The notes beneath the pieces were generated by a model, which was not told the origin of the DNA, did no database searches, and saw nothing but the letters and a program-made list of their open reading frames with translations. The position numbers were made by a program, and so were the translations under genes. This document shows positions 1 to 5,953 of a stretch of 31,017 nt of DNA, piece after piece. The DNA is from a virus: IMG/VR virus record IMGVR_UViG_3300036782_000160, positions 1-31,017 of that record; one strand, 5' to 3'. Every line of letters begins with the position of its first letter. Within the stretch, counting starts at the first letter, position 1.

Positions 1-1062
1 TTATTGGTTGTTTGAGTCCTGAGGGGGCAGAAAGGGGGCACTTTTTGCCAGGGGGTTAAGCTCTATGGCCTCGTTAAAATGGTTAGGCGCGAAATGCGCA
101 TAACGCATTGTCATCTTAATATCTGTGTGGCCAAGTATGCGCTGCAAAACCAAAATGTTCCCGCCGTTCATCATAAAGTGTGATGCGAAAGTGTGGCGTA
201 ACACGTGCGAAAGTTGGCCGTCTGGCAGCTCAATATCAGCACGCTCTACCGCTTTGCGGAACGCCGAATAACATGACTTAAAGAGCCGCCCTGGTTTTTC
301 TGGTTTCGGTAGCGCGTCATAAAATGCTTTGCTGATTGGTACCGTGCGGTTTCTGTTGCCTTTGGTCTTGAAGAAACTAACCTTGAGGTTTTTGATCTGC
401 TTTGTCGTCAGTGACTCCGCTTCATCCCATCGTGCGCCGGTGGCCAGACAGACGCAGGCCACCCAGAATGTGCTTTCGTTACGGCTGGCTTTGCATTGTT
501 CCAAAAGGCTGCTGATCTCGTCTTGCTCAAGATAAGCCAGCTCCGCTTCTTCAGACTTAAAGGCGCGAACCCCGGAGAGCGGGTTATCAAGCTTCCAGTG
601 GCCGAGGCGTTTTAGTTCATTGAATACGGCGCGGAAATAGGCCAGCTCAAGGTTCATTGTCCTGGGTGATACTTGTTTGACGCGGGTGGTTCGGACGATC
701 TCACCGGACAGGCGCTTTTTTCGGTACAGGGAAAACATGGTTGCATCAAACTCATGCGCCAGCGGTTCCCCCATGCTTGCACAGGCAAACTCCATCGCCC
801 CTTTTCGCTTCTCGCCATCGTCCAGGGTTACGCCGTGTTCGTCGAACCACTGGCCTACCAGCTGGCGCAGAGTGCGCCGATCTTCTTTGCCGTCCAGCCA
901 CGGTTTAACGTGTATGTTTTCAAGGGTGTGGTTCTGGTATGCCAGCGCCTCGCCTTTAGTCGAAAACGTCTTACGAATGCGTTTGCTGGGCTTGCCCTTC
1001 GGTTTCCCCTCCGGGTAAAAGTCCAGTAACCACTTGCCGTCCGGCTGTTTTCTTATGCTCAT
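1..1062 (-). CDS. int: Phage integrase (tyrosine recombinase), P2/186/HP1 type
   Basis: This 353-residue protein is a tyrosine site-specific recombinase that would integrate and excise the prophage. The catalytic set is visible: R211 in TGARWDEA, H286 and R289 in SHVLRHTF, H312 in LGHTD, and the nucleophile Y321 in MRYAHF. The N-terminal ~60 residues resemble the arm-binding domain of P2-family integrases. The stop codon is the first three bases of the window, so the gene is complete but the attachment site expected beyond its 3' end is outside. The ATG start lies only 4 bp after the stop of the upstream cI copy on the same strand, so int can be read from the repressor transcript. The first 11 codons are repeated as a remnant at 1888-1922. 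Confidence 0.96.
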   Translation of the reverse strand: MSIRKQPDGKWLLDFYPEGKPKGKPSKRIRKTFSTKGEALAYQNHTLENIHVKPWLDGKEDRRTLRQLVGQWFDEHGVTLDDGEKRKGAMEFACASMGEPLAHEFDATMFSLYRKKRLSGEIVRTTRVKQVSPRTMNLELAYFRAVFNELKRLGHWKLDNPLSGVRAFKSEEAELAYLEQDEISSLLEQCKASRNESTFWVACVCLATGARWDEAESLTTKQIKNLKVSFFKTKGNRNRTVPISKAFYDALPKPEKPGRLFKSCYSAFRKAVERADIELPDGQLSHVLRHTFASHFMMNGGNILVLQRILGHTDIKMTMRYAHFAPNHFNEAIELNPLAKSAPFLPPQDSNNQ

Positions 1063-1066
1063 ATGC

Positions 1067-1651
1067 TTAGTTGGTAATCGTCATAACAACGCGGCCAATA
1101 ACCTCTATATCATCAAGGCTGCAATCAAAAGCCATCACCACGTCACTCACGCGAACTTTTTTGATAGGGATGCGGGTTAGTGTCCGGACGCTGGTTTTAC
1201 CTTCTATCACCACGAGCCATTCCCCGTCGTACACCTCTGCGAATGTCTGATCGATGATGTACTGGGCTTTCTCATCTTCCACGCATAAAGGATTTGCCGG
1301 GAGGGGAACGCCAGCCCGGAAAAAAACCTTGTCGAACATCACACGGCCCGAGTCGTAAAGCTGGCCATCCACCAATTTTTTGCGCGCAAATTTCATTATG
1401 TCCAGTTCGTCACTTTCAAACTTTTTGCCGCTTCCAGTTGCCAGCCATTCGAGGCTTACCCCAGTTTCAGCCATGCATTTAAGCATGATATCTGCGGGTA
1501 GCCCGCCGCGCTTGTACCGCGAAGAAAGCGAGCTTGCAGCCATATCAAGGTGCTCCGCTAGCTGCATCTTCTGGGTGAAGCCGTAAGCCTCAATGACTCT
1601 ATCTAAAACTGGGGCGCTATCAGTGCCTGGGTCAATTCGGAATCGTGCCAT
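1067..1651 (-). CDS. cI: CI-type immunity repressor, copy 1
   Basis: This 194-residue protein resembles the CI repressor of coliphage 186, which shuts early lytic promoters in a lysogen. Residues ~20-65 form the helix-turn-helix domain (KMQLAEHL, then AASSLSSRYKRG). Residues ~75-194 form the CI C-terminal oligomerisation domain, which is S24-like in fold but has no obvious self-cleavage site. A near twin lies at 1927-2511. The C-terminal ~120 residues differ at only about five positions, while about 18 of the first 73 residues differ. It is divergently oriented from a TTGACA/TAACCT promoter and leads straight into int. Its ribosome site is weak. The family call is firm. Whether it shares DNA targets with copy 2 is not known. 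Confidence 0.93.
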   Translation of the reverse strand: MARFRIDPGTDSAPVLDRVIEAYGFTQKMQLAEHLDMAASSLSSRYKRGGLPADIMLKCMAETGVSLEWLATGSGKKFESDELDIMKFARKKLVDGQLYDSGRVMFDKVFFRAGVPLPANPLCVEDEKAQYIIDQTFAEVYDGEWLVVIEGKTSVRTLTRIPIKKVRVSDVVMAFDCSLDDIEVIGRVVMTITN

Positions 1652-1687
1652 TTGCGATCTTGGTAATTAGAAATTGTCTTAGTGGTG

Positions 1688-1716
1688 TTGACACGTAGAA
1701 AATATCTAAGTAACCT
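1688..1716 (+). promoter_or_regulatory. Early rightward promoter of immunity copy 1
   Basis: A sigma-70 promoter has TTGACA at 1688-1693, a 17-bp spacer and TAACCT at 1711-1716. It lies in the 137-bp control region between cI copy 1 and the truncated cox. The inverted pair CTTAG (around 1679) and CTAAG (around 1706) flanks and overlaps it and could be part of the repressor operator. The same -35, spacing and -10 occur in copy 2, but the spacer sequence is different. It would now drive the truncated Cox and then run antisense into cI copy 2. Confidence 0.7.
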
Positions 1717-1788
1717 AGCTCCTGTTGTTTGCTAATTGCGAATACTGATGAACTTTGCCGAGTTCAAACGAATTGAGGAGTTTGCCTT

Positions 1789-2040
1789 ATGCGTCCTAAC
1801 ATTACAATCACCATCCCTACGCCTTACCTACCTATTGATGAGTACTGCCGCCTGACCGGAACCCCTATGGGAACCGCCCGCGATATTAACCATTTGCCGT
1901 CTGGCTGCTTTCTTATGCTCATGCGCTTAGTTGGTTATCGTCATTACGACGCGGCCAATAACCTCAATATCATCAAGGCCGCAGTCAAAAGCCATCCCCA
2001 CGCCACTTACGCGCACTTTTTTGATAGGGATGCGGGTTAG
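1789..2040 (+). pseudogene. Truncated, chimeric Cox/Apl (copy 1 remnant)
   Basis: The first ~31 codons match the intact Cox at 2646 apart from two residues, including PYLPIDEYCRLTG. At the duplication joint (~1887) the frame passes into reverse-oriented int and cI sequence and continues for ~52 unrelated codons. The Cox recognition part (MVRDGRLPIR and beyond) is missing, so normal Cox activity is unlikely. The ribosome site GAGGAGTTTGCCTT before the ATG is intact, so a peptide may still be made. It overlaps the 3' end of cI copy 2 on the opposite strand. Confidence 0.85.
1888..1922 (-). pseudogene. 5' remnant of integrase in duplicated unit
   Basis: This stretch repeats the first 11 codons of int, with a few base changes, just downstream of cI copy 2. 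It stops at the joint with the truncated cox. It shows that the duplicated unit once sat next to int in the same arrangement as copy 1. It cannot encode a recombinase. Confidence 0.85.
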
Positions 2041-2511
2041 TGTTCGGACGCTGGTTTTACCTTCTATCACCACGAGCCATTCCCCATCGTACACCTCTGT
2101 GAATGTCTGATCGATGATGTACTGGGCTTTCTCATCTTCCACGCATAGAGGATTTGCCGGGAGGGGAACGCCAGCCCGGAAAAAAACCTTATCGAACATC
2201 ACACTGCCCGAGTCGTAAAGCTGGCCATCTACCAGTTTTTTTCGAGCAAATTTCATTATGTCCAGTTCGTCACTTTCAAACTTTTTGCCGCTGCCAGTTG
2301 CCAGCCACTCTAGGCTAGCTCCTGTTTCAGACATGCATTGAACGACTAGATCAGCGGGAAAAACGCCCCTCTTGTAACGGGAGGATAACGAGCTTGCTGC
2401 CATGTTCAGATGTGCTGCAAGTTGCATTTTTTGGGTGAATCCGTACGCCTCAATAATCCGATCAAGTACAGGGGTGCCATCAACAGTTAGCTCAATTTTG
2501 AATCGTGCCAT
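1927..2511 (-). CDS. cI: CI-type immunity repressor, copy 2
   Basis: This second 194-residue CI repressor has the same domain plan as copy 1: HTH at ~20-65 and C-terminal oligomerisation domain at ~75-194. The ATG at 2511 was chosen because it matches the start of copy 1. An upstream in-frame TTG would add seven residues. The stretch AASSLSSRYKRG, which includes the likely recognition helix, is identical in both copies. Residues 5-13, 33, 36, 50-51, 55-58, 61 and 65 differ. With nearly identical C-terminal domains, mixed oligomers of the two repressors are plausible. It is intact, and is opposed by the intact cox/cII operon across the 2512-2645 control region. Confidence 0.93.
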   Translation of the reverse strand: MARFKIELTVDGTPVLDRIIEAYGFTQKMQLAAHLNMAASSLSSRYKRGVFPADLVVQCMSETGASLEWLATGSGKKFESDELDIMKFARKKLVDGQLYDSGSVMFDKVFFRAGVPLPANPLCVEDEKAQYIIDQTFTEVYDGEWLVVIEGKTSVRTLTRIPIKKVRVSGVGMAFDCGLDDIEVIGRVVMTITN

Positions 2512-2544
2512 AGCTAATAGGGGTTTCTGCAATTCTAATTTAAA

Positions 2545-2573
2545 TTGACAATTAAGATTGCGAGAATTAACCT
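2545..2573 (+). promoter_or_regulatory. Early rightward promoter of immunity copy 2
   Basis: TTGACA at 2545-2550, a 17-bp spacer and TAACCT at 2568-2573 form a good sigma-70 promoter for the intact cox-cII-early operon. Around it the arms AATTCT (2531-2536) and AGAATT (2563-2568) form an inverted repeat that could be an operator. The spacer differs from copy 1 while the hexamers are the same. That is what would be expected if operators had diverged around a conserved promoter. Confidence 0.72.
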
Positions 2574-2645
2574 ATCTCCGTTAGTTAGAGTTAAGTGAAT
2601 ATCAATGAGCATTGCCGTGCTCAACTGAACAAAGGAGTTTGCCTG

Positions 2646-2867
2646 ATGCGTCCTAACATTACAATCACCATCCTAACGCCTTACCTTCCTATTGATGAGT
2701 ACTGCCGCCTGACCGGCACCGCTATGGGAACCGCTCGCGATATGGTTCGTGATGGTCGTCTTCCAATCCGTGGCAAAGGGGATAAACCCCGCGCCCGCGT
2801 CGAAATCAACATGGCCGCGCTGACCGTTCAGGCGCTGAGTGAATGCAACATCGCGTTGCAGGCCTGA
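2646..2867 (+). CDS. cox: Cox/Apl family regulator and excisionase
   Basis: This 73-residue protein matches the Cox/Apl family of P2 and 186. These are small winged-helix-like DNA-binding proteins that repress the lysogenic promoter and direct excision with Int. PYLPIDEYCRLTG followed by ARDMVRDGRLPIRGKG is the family's helix-turn-helix and basic wing. The ATG at 2646 was chosen over an upstream one at 2595 because AAAGGAG lies 8 bp ahead of it and because the duplicated copy starts at the same place. It is the first gene of the early operon and is followed 31 bp later by cII. Confidence 0.87.
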   Translation: MRPNITITILTPYLPIDEYCRLTGTAMGTARDMVRDGRLPIRGKGDKPRARVEINMAALTVQALSECNIALQA

Positions 2868-2898
2868 GTTCATCCTAGCGATCACGTTGGAGATAACC

Positions 2899-3402
2899 AT
2901 GTTTTATTATCAGACCTCCATACATTCCCACTTTGATGCAGCTTGCCGGGCATTCGCGCAAGCTAACAACCTGGAAGATGTGGCGTATGCCGTTGGTATG
3001 CGCGTTCAGGTACTTCGCAACAAATTAAACCCAGCCCAACCGCACCGCATGACTGTGGATGAACTGCTGGCCATTACCGATTACACCGAGGATGCCCGCC
3101 TTTTGGATGGGATGCTGGCGCAGATTAACTGCTTGCCTTCGGTGCCGGTGAACAATACTACGGAAAACAACATGCAGCTATGTGCGCTGACCGCCAGCGC
3201 CAGCGTTGGGGCGATTGCCGGGGAAGCTGTATCGCCTGAGAAAATGACCGCTGCGCGTAAAAACGCCATCCTTGACCGTGCAAACGAAGCCATCCGCAGT
3301 ATTTCAATGCTGGTTTACACCGTTGAAGCCCGTTTTCAATCCGCCCCCGTGCTGGCTGCTGCTGTGGATCTCGTCACAGGCAACGCCGCTGGTCTCATGT
3401 GA
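2899..3402 (+). CDS. cII: CII-like regulatory protein (186 CII / CP76 family)
   Basis: This 167-residue protein resembles the 186 CII activator, which promotes establishment of lysogeny by switching on cI transcription. Family landmarks include YDEACRAFA-like FDAACRAFA at ~11-19, RNKLNP at ~39-44, the segment HRMTVDELLAITD, and GMLAQINCLPSVPVN. Residues ~1-65 form the DNA-binding part and the rest is alpha-helical. The ATG at 2899 is preceded by TTGGAGA and was preferred over an upstream start at 2839 that lies inside cox. It belongs to the cox-cII-fil early operon. Confidence 0.88.
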   Translation: MFYYQTSIHSHFDAACRAFAQANNLEDVAYAVGMRVQVLRNKLNPAQPHRMTVDELLAITDYTEDARLLDGMLAQINCLPSVPVNNTTENNMQLCALTASASVGAIAGEAVSPEKMTAARKNAILDRANEAIRSISMLVYTVEARFQSAPVLAAAVDLVTGNAAGLM

Positions 3403-3411
3403 GGGAAAACC

Positions 3412-3612
3412 ATGCACAACAAACCTTTCGTTACTTACCTCAAAAACCAGTCGCCAACGCCGCAGTTTAATGCGCATGGCCACGGCTGGATTGAACTACC
3501 GAATGGCCAACTGTGGAACCCGGCTACCCGGTTCAATTTCGTAGCTAACAAAGCCCGCCGCCCTGGCTGGCGCGCATTCCTGAATCGGATCGGAGGGCTT
3601 TGCCGTGGCTGA
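3412..3612 (+). CDS. fil: Fil-like protein (186 filamentation protein family)
   Basis: This 66-residue protein has the look of the phage 186 Fil family: PFVTYLKNQSPTPQ, then GHGWIELPNGQLWNPA. Fil of 186 inhibits host cell division when expressed. The ATG at 3412 follows GAGGGAAA at the end of cII, so the two genes are closely spaced. It overlaps the next gene by 8 bp. The family assignment is by recall of the sequence pattern. Activity against division is only inferred. Confidence 0.7.
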   Translation: MHNKPFVTYLKNQSPTPQFNAHGHGWIELPNGQLWNPATRFNFVANKARRPGWRAFLNRIGGLCRG

Positions 3613-3994
3613 CCATAAAAAATGGCTGGCCACGCTACGCCAGCAGGTAACAGACCATCACAGCCGCGCCCGCGATGTGTGGAACGGCTTAACAAAAGAG
3701 CGTCGCGGCGTGGTGCTTCATGCTGCCGGGCTGGGGGGACGTTATTGCTCTTACTCCTGGTCTGAGTTTGATAACCGCGAATTGCTTCGCTTAAAGCGTG
3801 GTATTCAACGTCTGGATGCCCTGGTTAGTGCTTTTGGGGCAATTGGGGATCTGGACTTCGTACAGCCGGTAAAACTGGCAGCACCATCGGCAGTAAAACC
3901 GGGTGGCGACACCTCAAAGGCTTCGGATGTTGTGCAGGCAATACTTGAAGCCCGCGCCACGCTCAGGAATAACGTTGCTGAACGCAGACACTAA
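3605..3994 (+). CDS. Hypothetical early phage protein
   Basis: This 129-residue soluble protein starts at a GTG with GGAGGG about 8 bp upstream and overlaps the preceding stop by 8 bp. It is not firmly recognised. Its central part (VLHAAGLGGRYCSYSWSEF, then LLRLKRGIQRLDAL) is reminiscent of a small protein in the same position in 186-like early regions. It has no membrane segment, and its C-terminal third is of low complexity. Position suggests an early or replication-associated role, but the function is unknown. Confidence 0.72.
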   Translation: MADHKKWLATLRQQVTDHHSRARDVWNGLTKERRGVVLHAAGLGGRYCSYSWSEFDNRELLRLKRGIQRLDALVSAFGAIGDLDFVQPVKLAAPSAVKPGGDTSKASDVVQAILEARATLRNNVAERRH

Positions 3995-4004
3995 GGAGCA
4001 GTTG

Positions 4005-4412
4005 ATGAAAATTATCTCAGTAGAAAAGCAGGGGTTGTTAGCGGATATGCAGAGCTGGGGCGTGAGCCCAAATTACGTTCACAAGTTCCTGACCAAAAAC
4101 AACGATACCGGCCAGCACGTAGAGCTGACCGCGTTCCAGTTCAACGACACCGCGCACCTGAACAACCCGCAGCAGTGGCTTTCCGCTTATGCCGCTTTCT
4201 GGTGCCGGGTTTACCGGGAGGCCGAAGCGGTAGCCGATCAGGCGCAGGCCCTGGGGGCTATTCAGTCTCTTAATGTTGTGGCCGGGATGCTGGGGCAAAG
4301 CGCTGTTGTGCTCATGATTCACAGGTGGTGGGAACTGTCCCTGCCGCTTCACGCGCTGCCAGCGCCAAACGCTCGCTTTACCCCTGGAATGGCCACCGCC
4401 GCCATTCACTAA
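4005..4412 (+). CDS. Hypothetical early phage protein
   Basis: This 135-residue protein starts at the ATG at 4005 with AAGGAG at 3993-3998, which overlaps the stop of the previous gene. It is not recognised. The N-terminal half is polar (KIISVEKQG, NYVHKFLTKNN). The second half is alanine- and tryptophan-rich with a moderately hydrophobic stretch around LNVVAGMLGQSAVVLMIHRWW, which could be a buried helix and not necessarily a membrane span. It lies in the early operon between the unknown gene at 3605 and a DUF2732-like gene. Confidence 0.65.
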   Translation: MKIISVEKQGLLADMQSWGVSPNYVHKFLTKNNDTGQHVELTAFQFNDTAHLNNPQQWLSAYAAFWCRVYREAEAVADQAQALGAIQSLNVVAGMLGQSAVVLMIHRWWELSLPLHALPAPNARFTPGMATAAIH

Positions 4413-4489
4413 CTCAAAAATTACGCAAAACCTTACGGCTCCCCTTCGGTGGCCGGGGGCTCACTTTTTCTAAATCTGGAGAAATACCC

Positions 4490-4720
4490 ATGAAAATGGT
4501 TCGTCAAAACATCCCGACAGCAAGCAGTGCAGACCTGCCGCAACTACTGAGAAGAGCTACTGAAGCTGGCAAACGCGCCGCCGCAGACCTGTGCTCTACC
4601 CGTCTGGATTTGCTGGCCACTTACGCCGCCAGCAAAGAATTAAGCCCGGTTGAGATTATCGAACTTATTCGCCAGGAATCCGAAAACCTGAGTGGCAATG
4701 GTGGTGCTGTATGGAACTGA
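4490..4720 (+). CDS. DUF2732-like small phage protein
   Basis: This 76-residue helical protein resembles the DUF2732 family found in the early operon of P2-like phages: DLPQLLRRATEAGKRAAADLCSTRLD, then PVEIIELIRQESENL. No function is established for the family. The ATG at 4490 has GGAGA 8-12 bp upstream. The 77 bp before it are the only sizeable gap in this operon. It overlaps the next gene by 10 bp. Confidence 0.7.
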   Translation: MKMVRQNIPTASSADLPQLLRRATEAGKRAAADLCSTRLDLLATYAASKELSPVEIIELIRQESENLSGNGGAVWN

Positions 4721-4944
4721 AAAATAAGGAATTAAAGTTGTCAGAGGCACAGGTGGATTTCATGCGCCGCGTGGCCGATGTGAAAGGTGGCTATGCCCTG
4801 CAATCTCCCTCCTGTCGCACGGGTACTGCGTTGGTTAAAAAAGGACTGGTGATGTTTCACTGGGGGGTTAACCGCTGGGCTTTAACCTTTGAGGGGGGGC
4901 AGTTTCTGAAAGATATGAAATCTCCGGGGAGGGTGAATAGATGA
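4711..4944 (+). CDS. Hypothetical small phage protein
   Basis: This 77-residue basic protein is not recognised. The pattern ALVKKGLV, then HWGVNRWALTFEGGQFLKDM, resembles the wing region of a small winged-helix protein, so DNA binding is possible but unproven. It overlaps the gene before it by 10 bp and the methylase after it by 4 bp (ATGA), so its translation is probably coupled. Confidence 0.62.
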   Translation: MELKNKELKLSEAQVDFMRRVADVKGGYALQSPSCRTGTALVKKGLVMFHWGVNRWALTFEGGQFLKDMKSPGRVNR

Positions 4945-5744
4945 CCATTAAAACCCCACTGAAATGGGCAGGTAACAAAACCTCCCTTATGCCGCAGCTG
5001 CTGGAGCACTTGCCGAAAGGTAAACGTCTGGTGGAGCCGTTCGGCGGTTCCTGTGCCGTAATGATGAACACTGATTATGACGAGTATCTGATCGCTGATG
5101 TGAACCCGGATTTAATCCATCTTTGCAAATATATCCAGATGGACGCCGGGCAATTCATAGCCGATTCAAAACCCTTCTTTGAGCGGTCAAACGAAGAACA
5201 TCTGTACTATGACCTGCGCTTATCTTTCAATATTGAACCAGAATGGCAGTGGCGCGCTACGGTGTTCCTGTACCTGAACCGCCATGGTTACCGTGGCTTG
5301 TGCCGCTACAATCAGCGCGGCCATTTCAACATACCTTATGGCCATTATAAAAAGCCGTATTTCCCCGAAGCTGAGATCCGGGCTTTTGCTGAGAAGGCAA
5401 AACGAACAACGTTTATTTGCGCCGATTTTGAGGAAACATTGCGTATGGTGCGCCCTGGCGATGTTGTGTACTGTGATCCCCCTTACATCCCGGAAAGCGC
5501 TACAGCCTGCTTTACCCAATACCACACCGATGGCTTCACATCTGATAACCAGCTGCATCTGGCGCATTCGCTCTACAGGCTATCGCTGGAGGGGTATCCA
5601 GTTGCTGCCTCTAATAGCGATACCCAGGAAACCCGCAGCCTTTATGGCCGCTTTAATATTCATAAACTAACCGCGCCTCGCCGTATCGGCGCGGGTAAGG
5701 GTGGCGCTTCTTTAGCACCTGAATTGCTGGCGGTGCTCAAATGA
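4941..5744 (+). CDS. dam: DNA adenine methylase (Dam family)
   Basis: This 267-residue D12-class N6-adenine methyltransferase has the family motifs in order: PLKWAGNKTSL with the AdoMet-binding segment near the N-terminus, VEPFGGSCAV at ~32, and the catalytic DPPY at residues 179-182, followed by a target-recognition region. Length and motifs match Dam enzymes, which methylate GATC. Dam-like genes are common in 186- and HP1-like phages and may protect phage DNA or tune replication. The start overlaps the preceding gene by ATGA, and the stop overlaps the next start. The GATC specificity is inferred from family resemblance. Confidence 0.93.
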   Translation: MTIKTPLKWAGNKTSLMPQLLEHLPKGKRLVEPFGGSCAVMMNTDYDEYLIADVNPDLIHLCKYIQMDAGQFIADSKPFFERSNEEHLYYDLRLSFNIEPEWQWRATVFLYLNRHGYRGLCRYNQRGHFNIPYGHYKKPYFPEAEIRAFAEKAKRTTFICADFEETLRMVRPGDVVYCDPPYIPESATACFTQYHTDGFTSDNQLHLAHSLYRLSLEGYPVAASNSDTQETRSLYGRFNIHKLTAPRRIGAGKGGASLAPELLAVLK

Positions 5745-5953
5745 CAACTGGATTCCTGATTGGTGGGCACCTGCTGGGTGCAGCTGTGGCTTTGGCTGTC
5801 TCTCTTTGGATTGTAAGTAACGAAGAAGAGCGCCCGGATATCTTTGATGCTGTCATGATCGCTATTACCTCCGCTTTGTGGCCGGTAACGCTGGTAGTCA
5901 TTGCTTCCAGCTTCGCTTTGGATTGCTGGAAAAAATGGGTAAGCCGTGGCTGA
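5741..5953 (+). CDS. Small membrane protein
   Basis: This 70-residue protein has two hydrophobic segments, roughly residues 4-24 and 37-60, separated by a short acidic loop (NEEERPD). This suggests a two-span inner-membrane protein. It is not recognised. It overlaps dam by 4 bp and the gpA gene by 8 bp, so it is embedded in the replication operon. A role in exclusion or membrane association of replication is conceivable but not shown. Confidence 0.68.
   Translation: MTTGFLIGGHLLGAAVALAVSLWIVSNEEERPDIFDAVMIAITSALWPVTLVVIASSFALDCWKKWVSRG

Larger units (their letters stand above)
1028..2743. repeat. Tandem duplication of the immunity segment (two ~0.86-kb units)
   Basis: Unit 1 runs from about 1028 to 1886 and unit 2 from about 1888 to 2743. 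Each unit contains the first codons of int, a complete cI, the cI-cox control region and the first ~31 codons of cox. The offset is 860 bp at the left end and 857 bp at the right, so small indels separate the copies. The novel joint lies at about 1886-1888, where the cox sequence GATAT meets the int-side sequence TAACCA with no obvious shared homology. The cI C-terminal halves are nearly identical, while the N-terminal halves and control regions are diverged. A simple recent duplication would not show that pattern. Confidence 0.95.

Noticed and set aside
1927-2532. A 201-residue start for CI copy 2 from an upstream TTG
   Set aside because: The ATG at 2511 matches the start of CI copy 1 and the family's N-terminus MARF. 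The extra seven residues have no counterpart and no ribosome site.
2595-2645. An upstream ATG as the start of cox
   Set aside because: AAAGGAG lies at the right distance before 2646, and the duplicated copy begins at the equivalent ATG.
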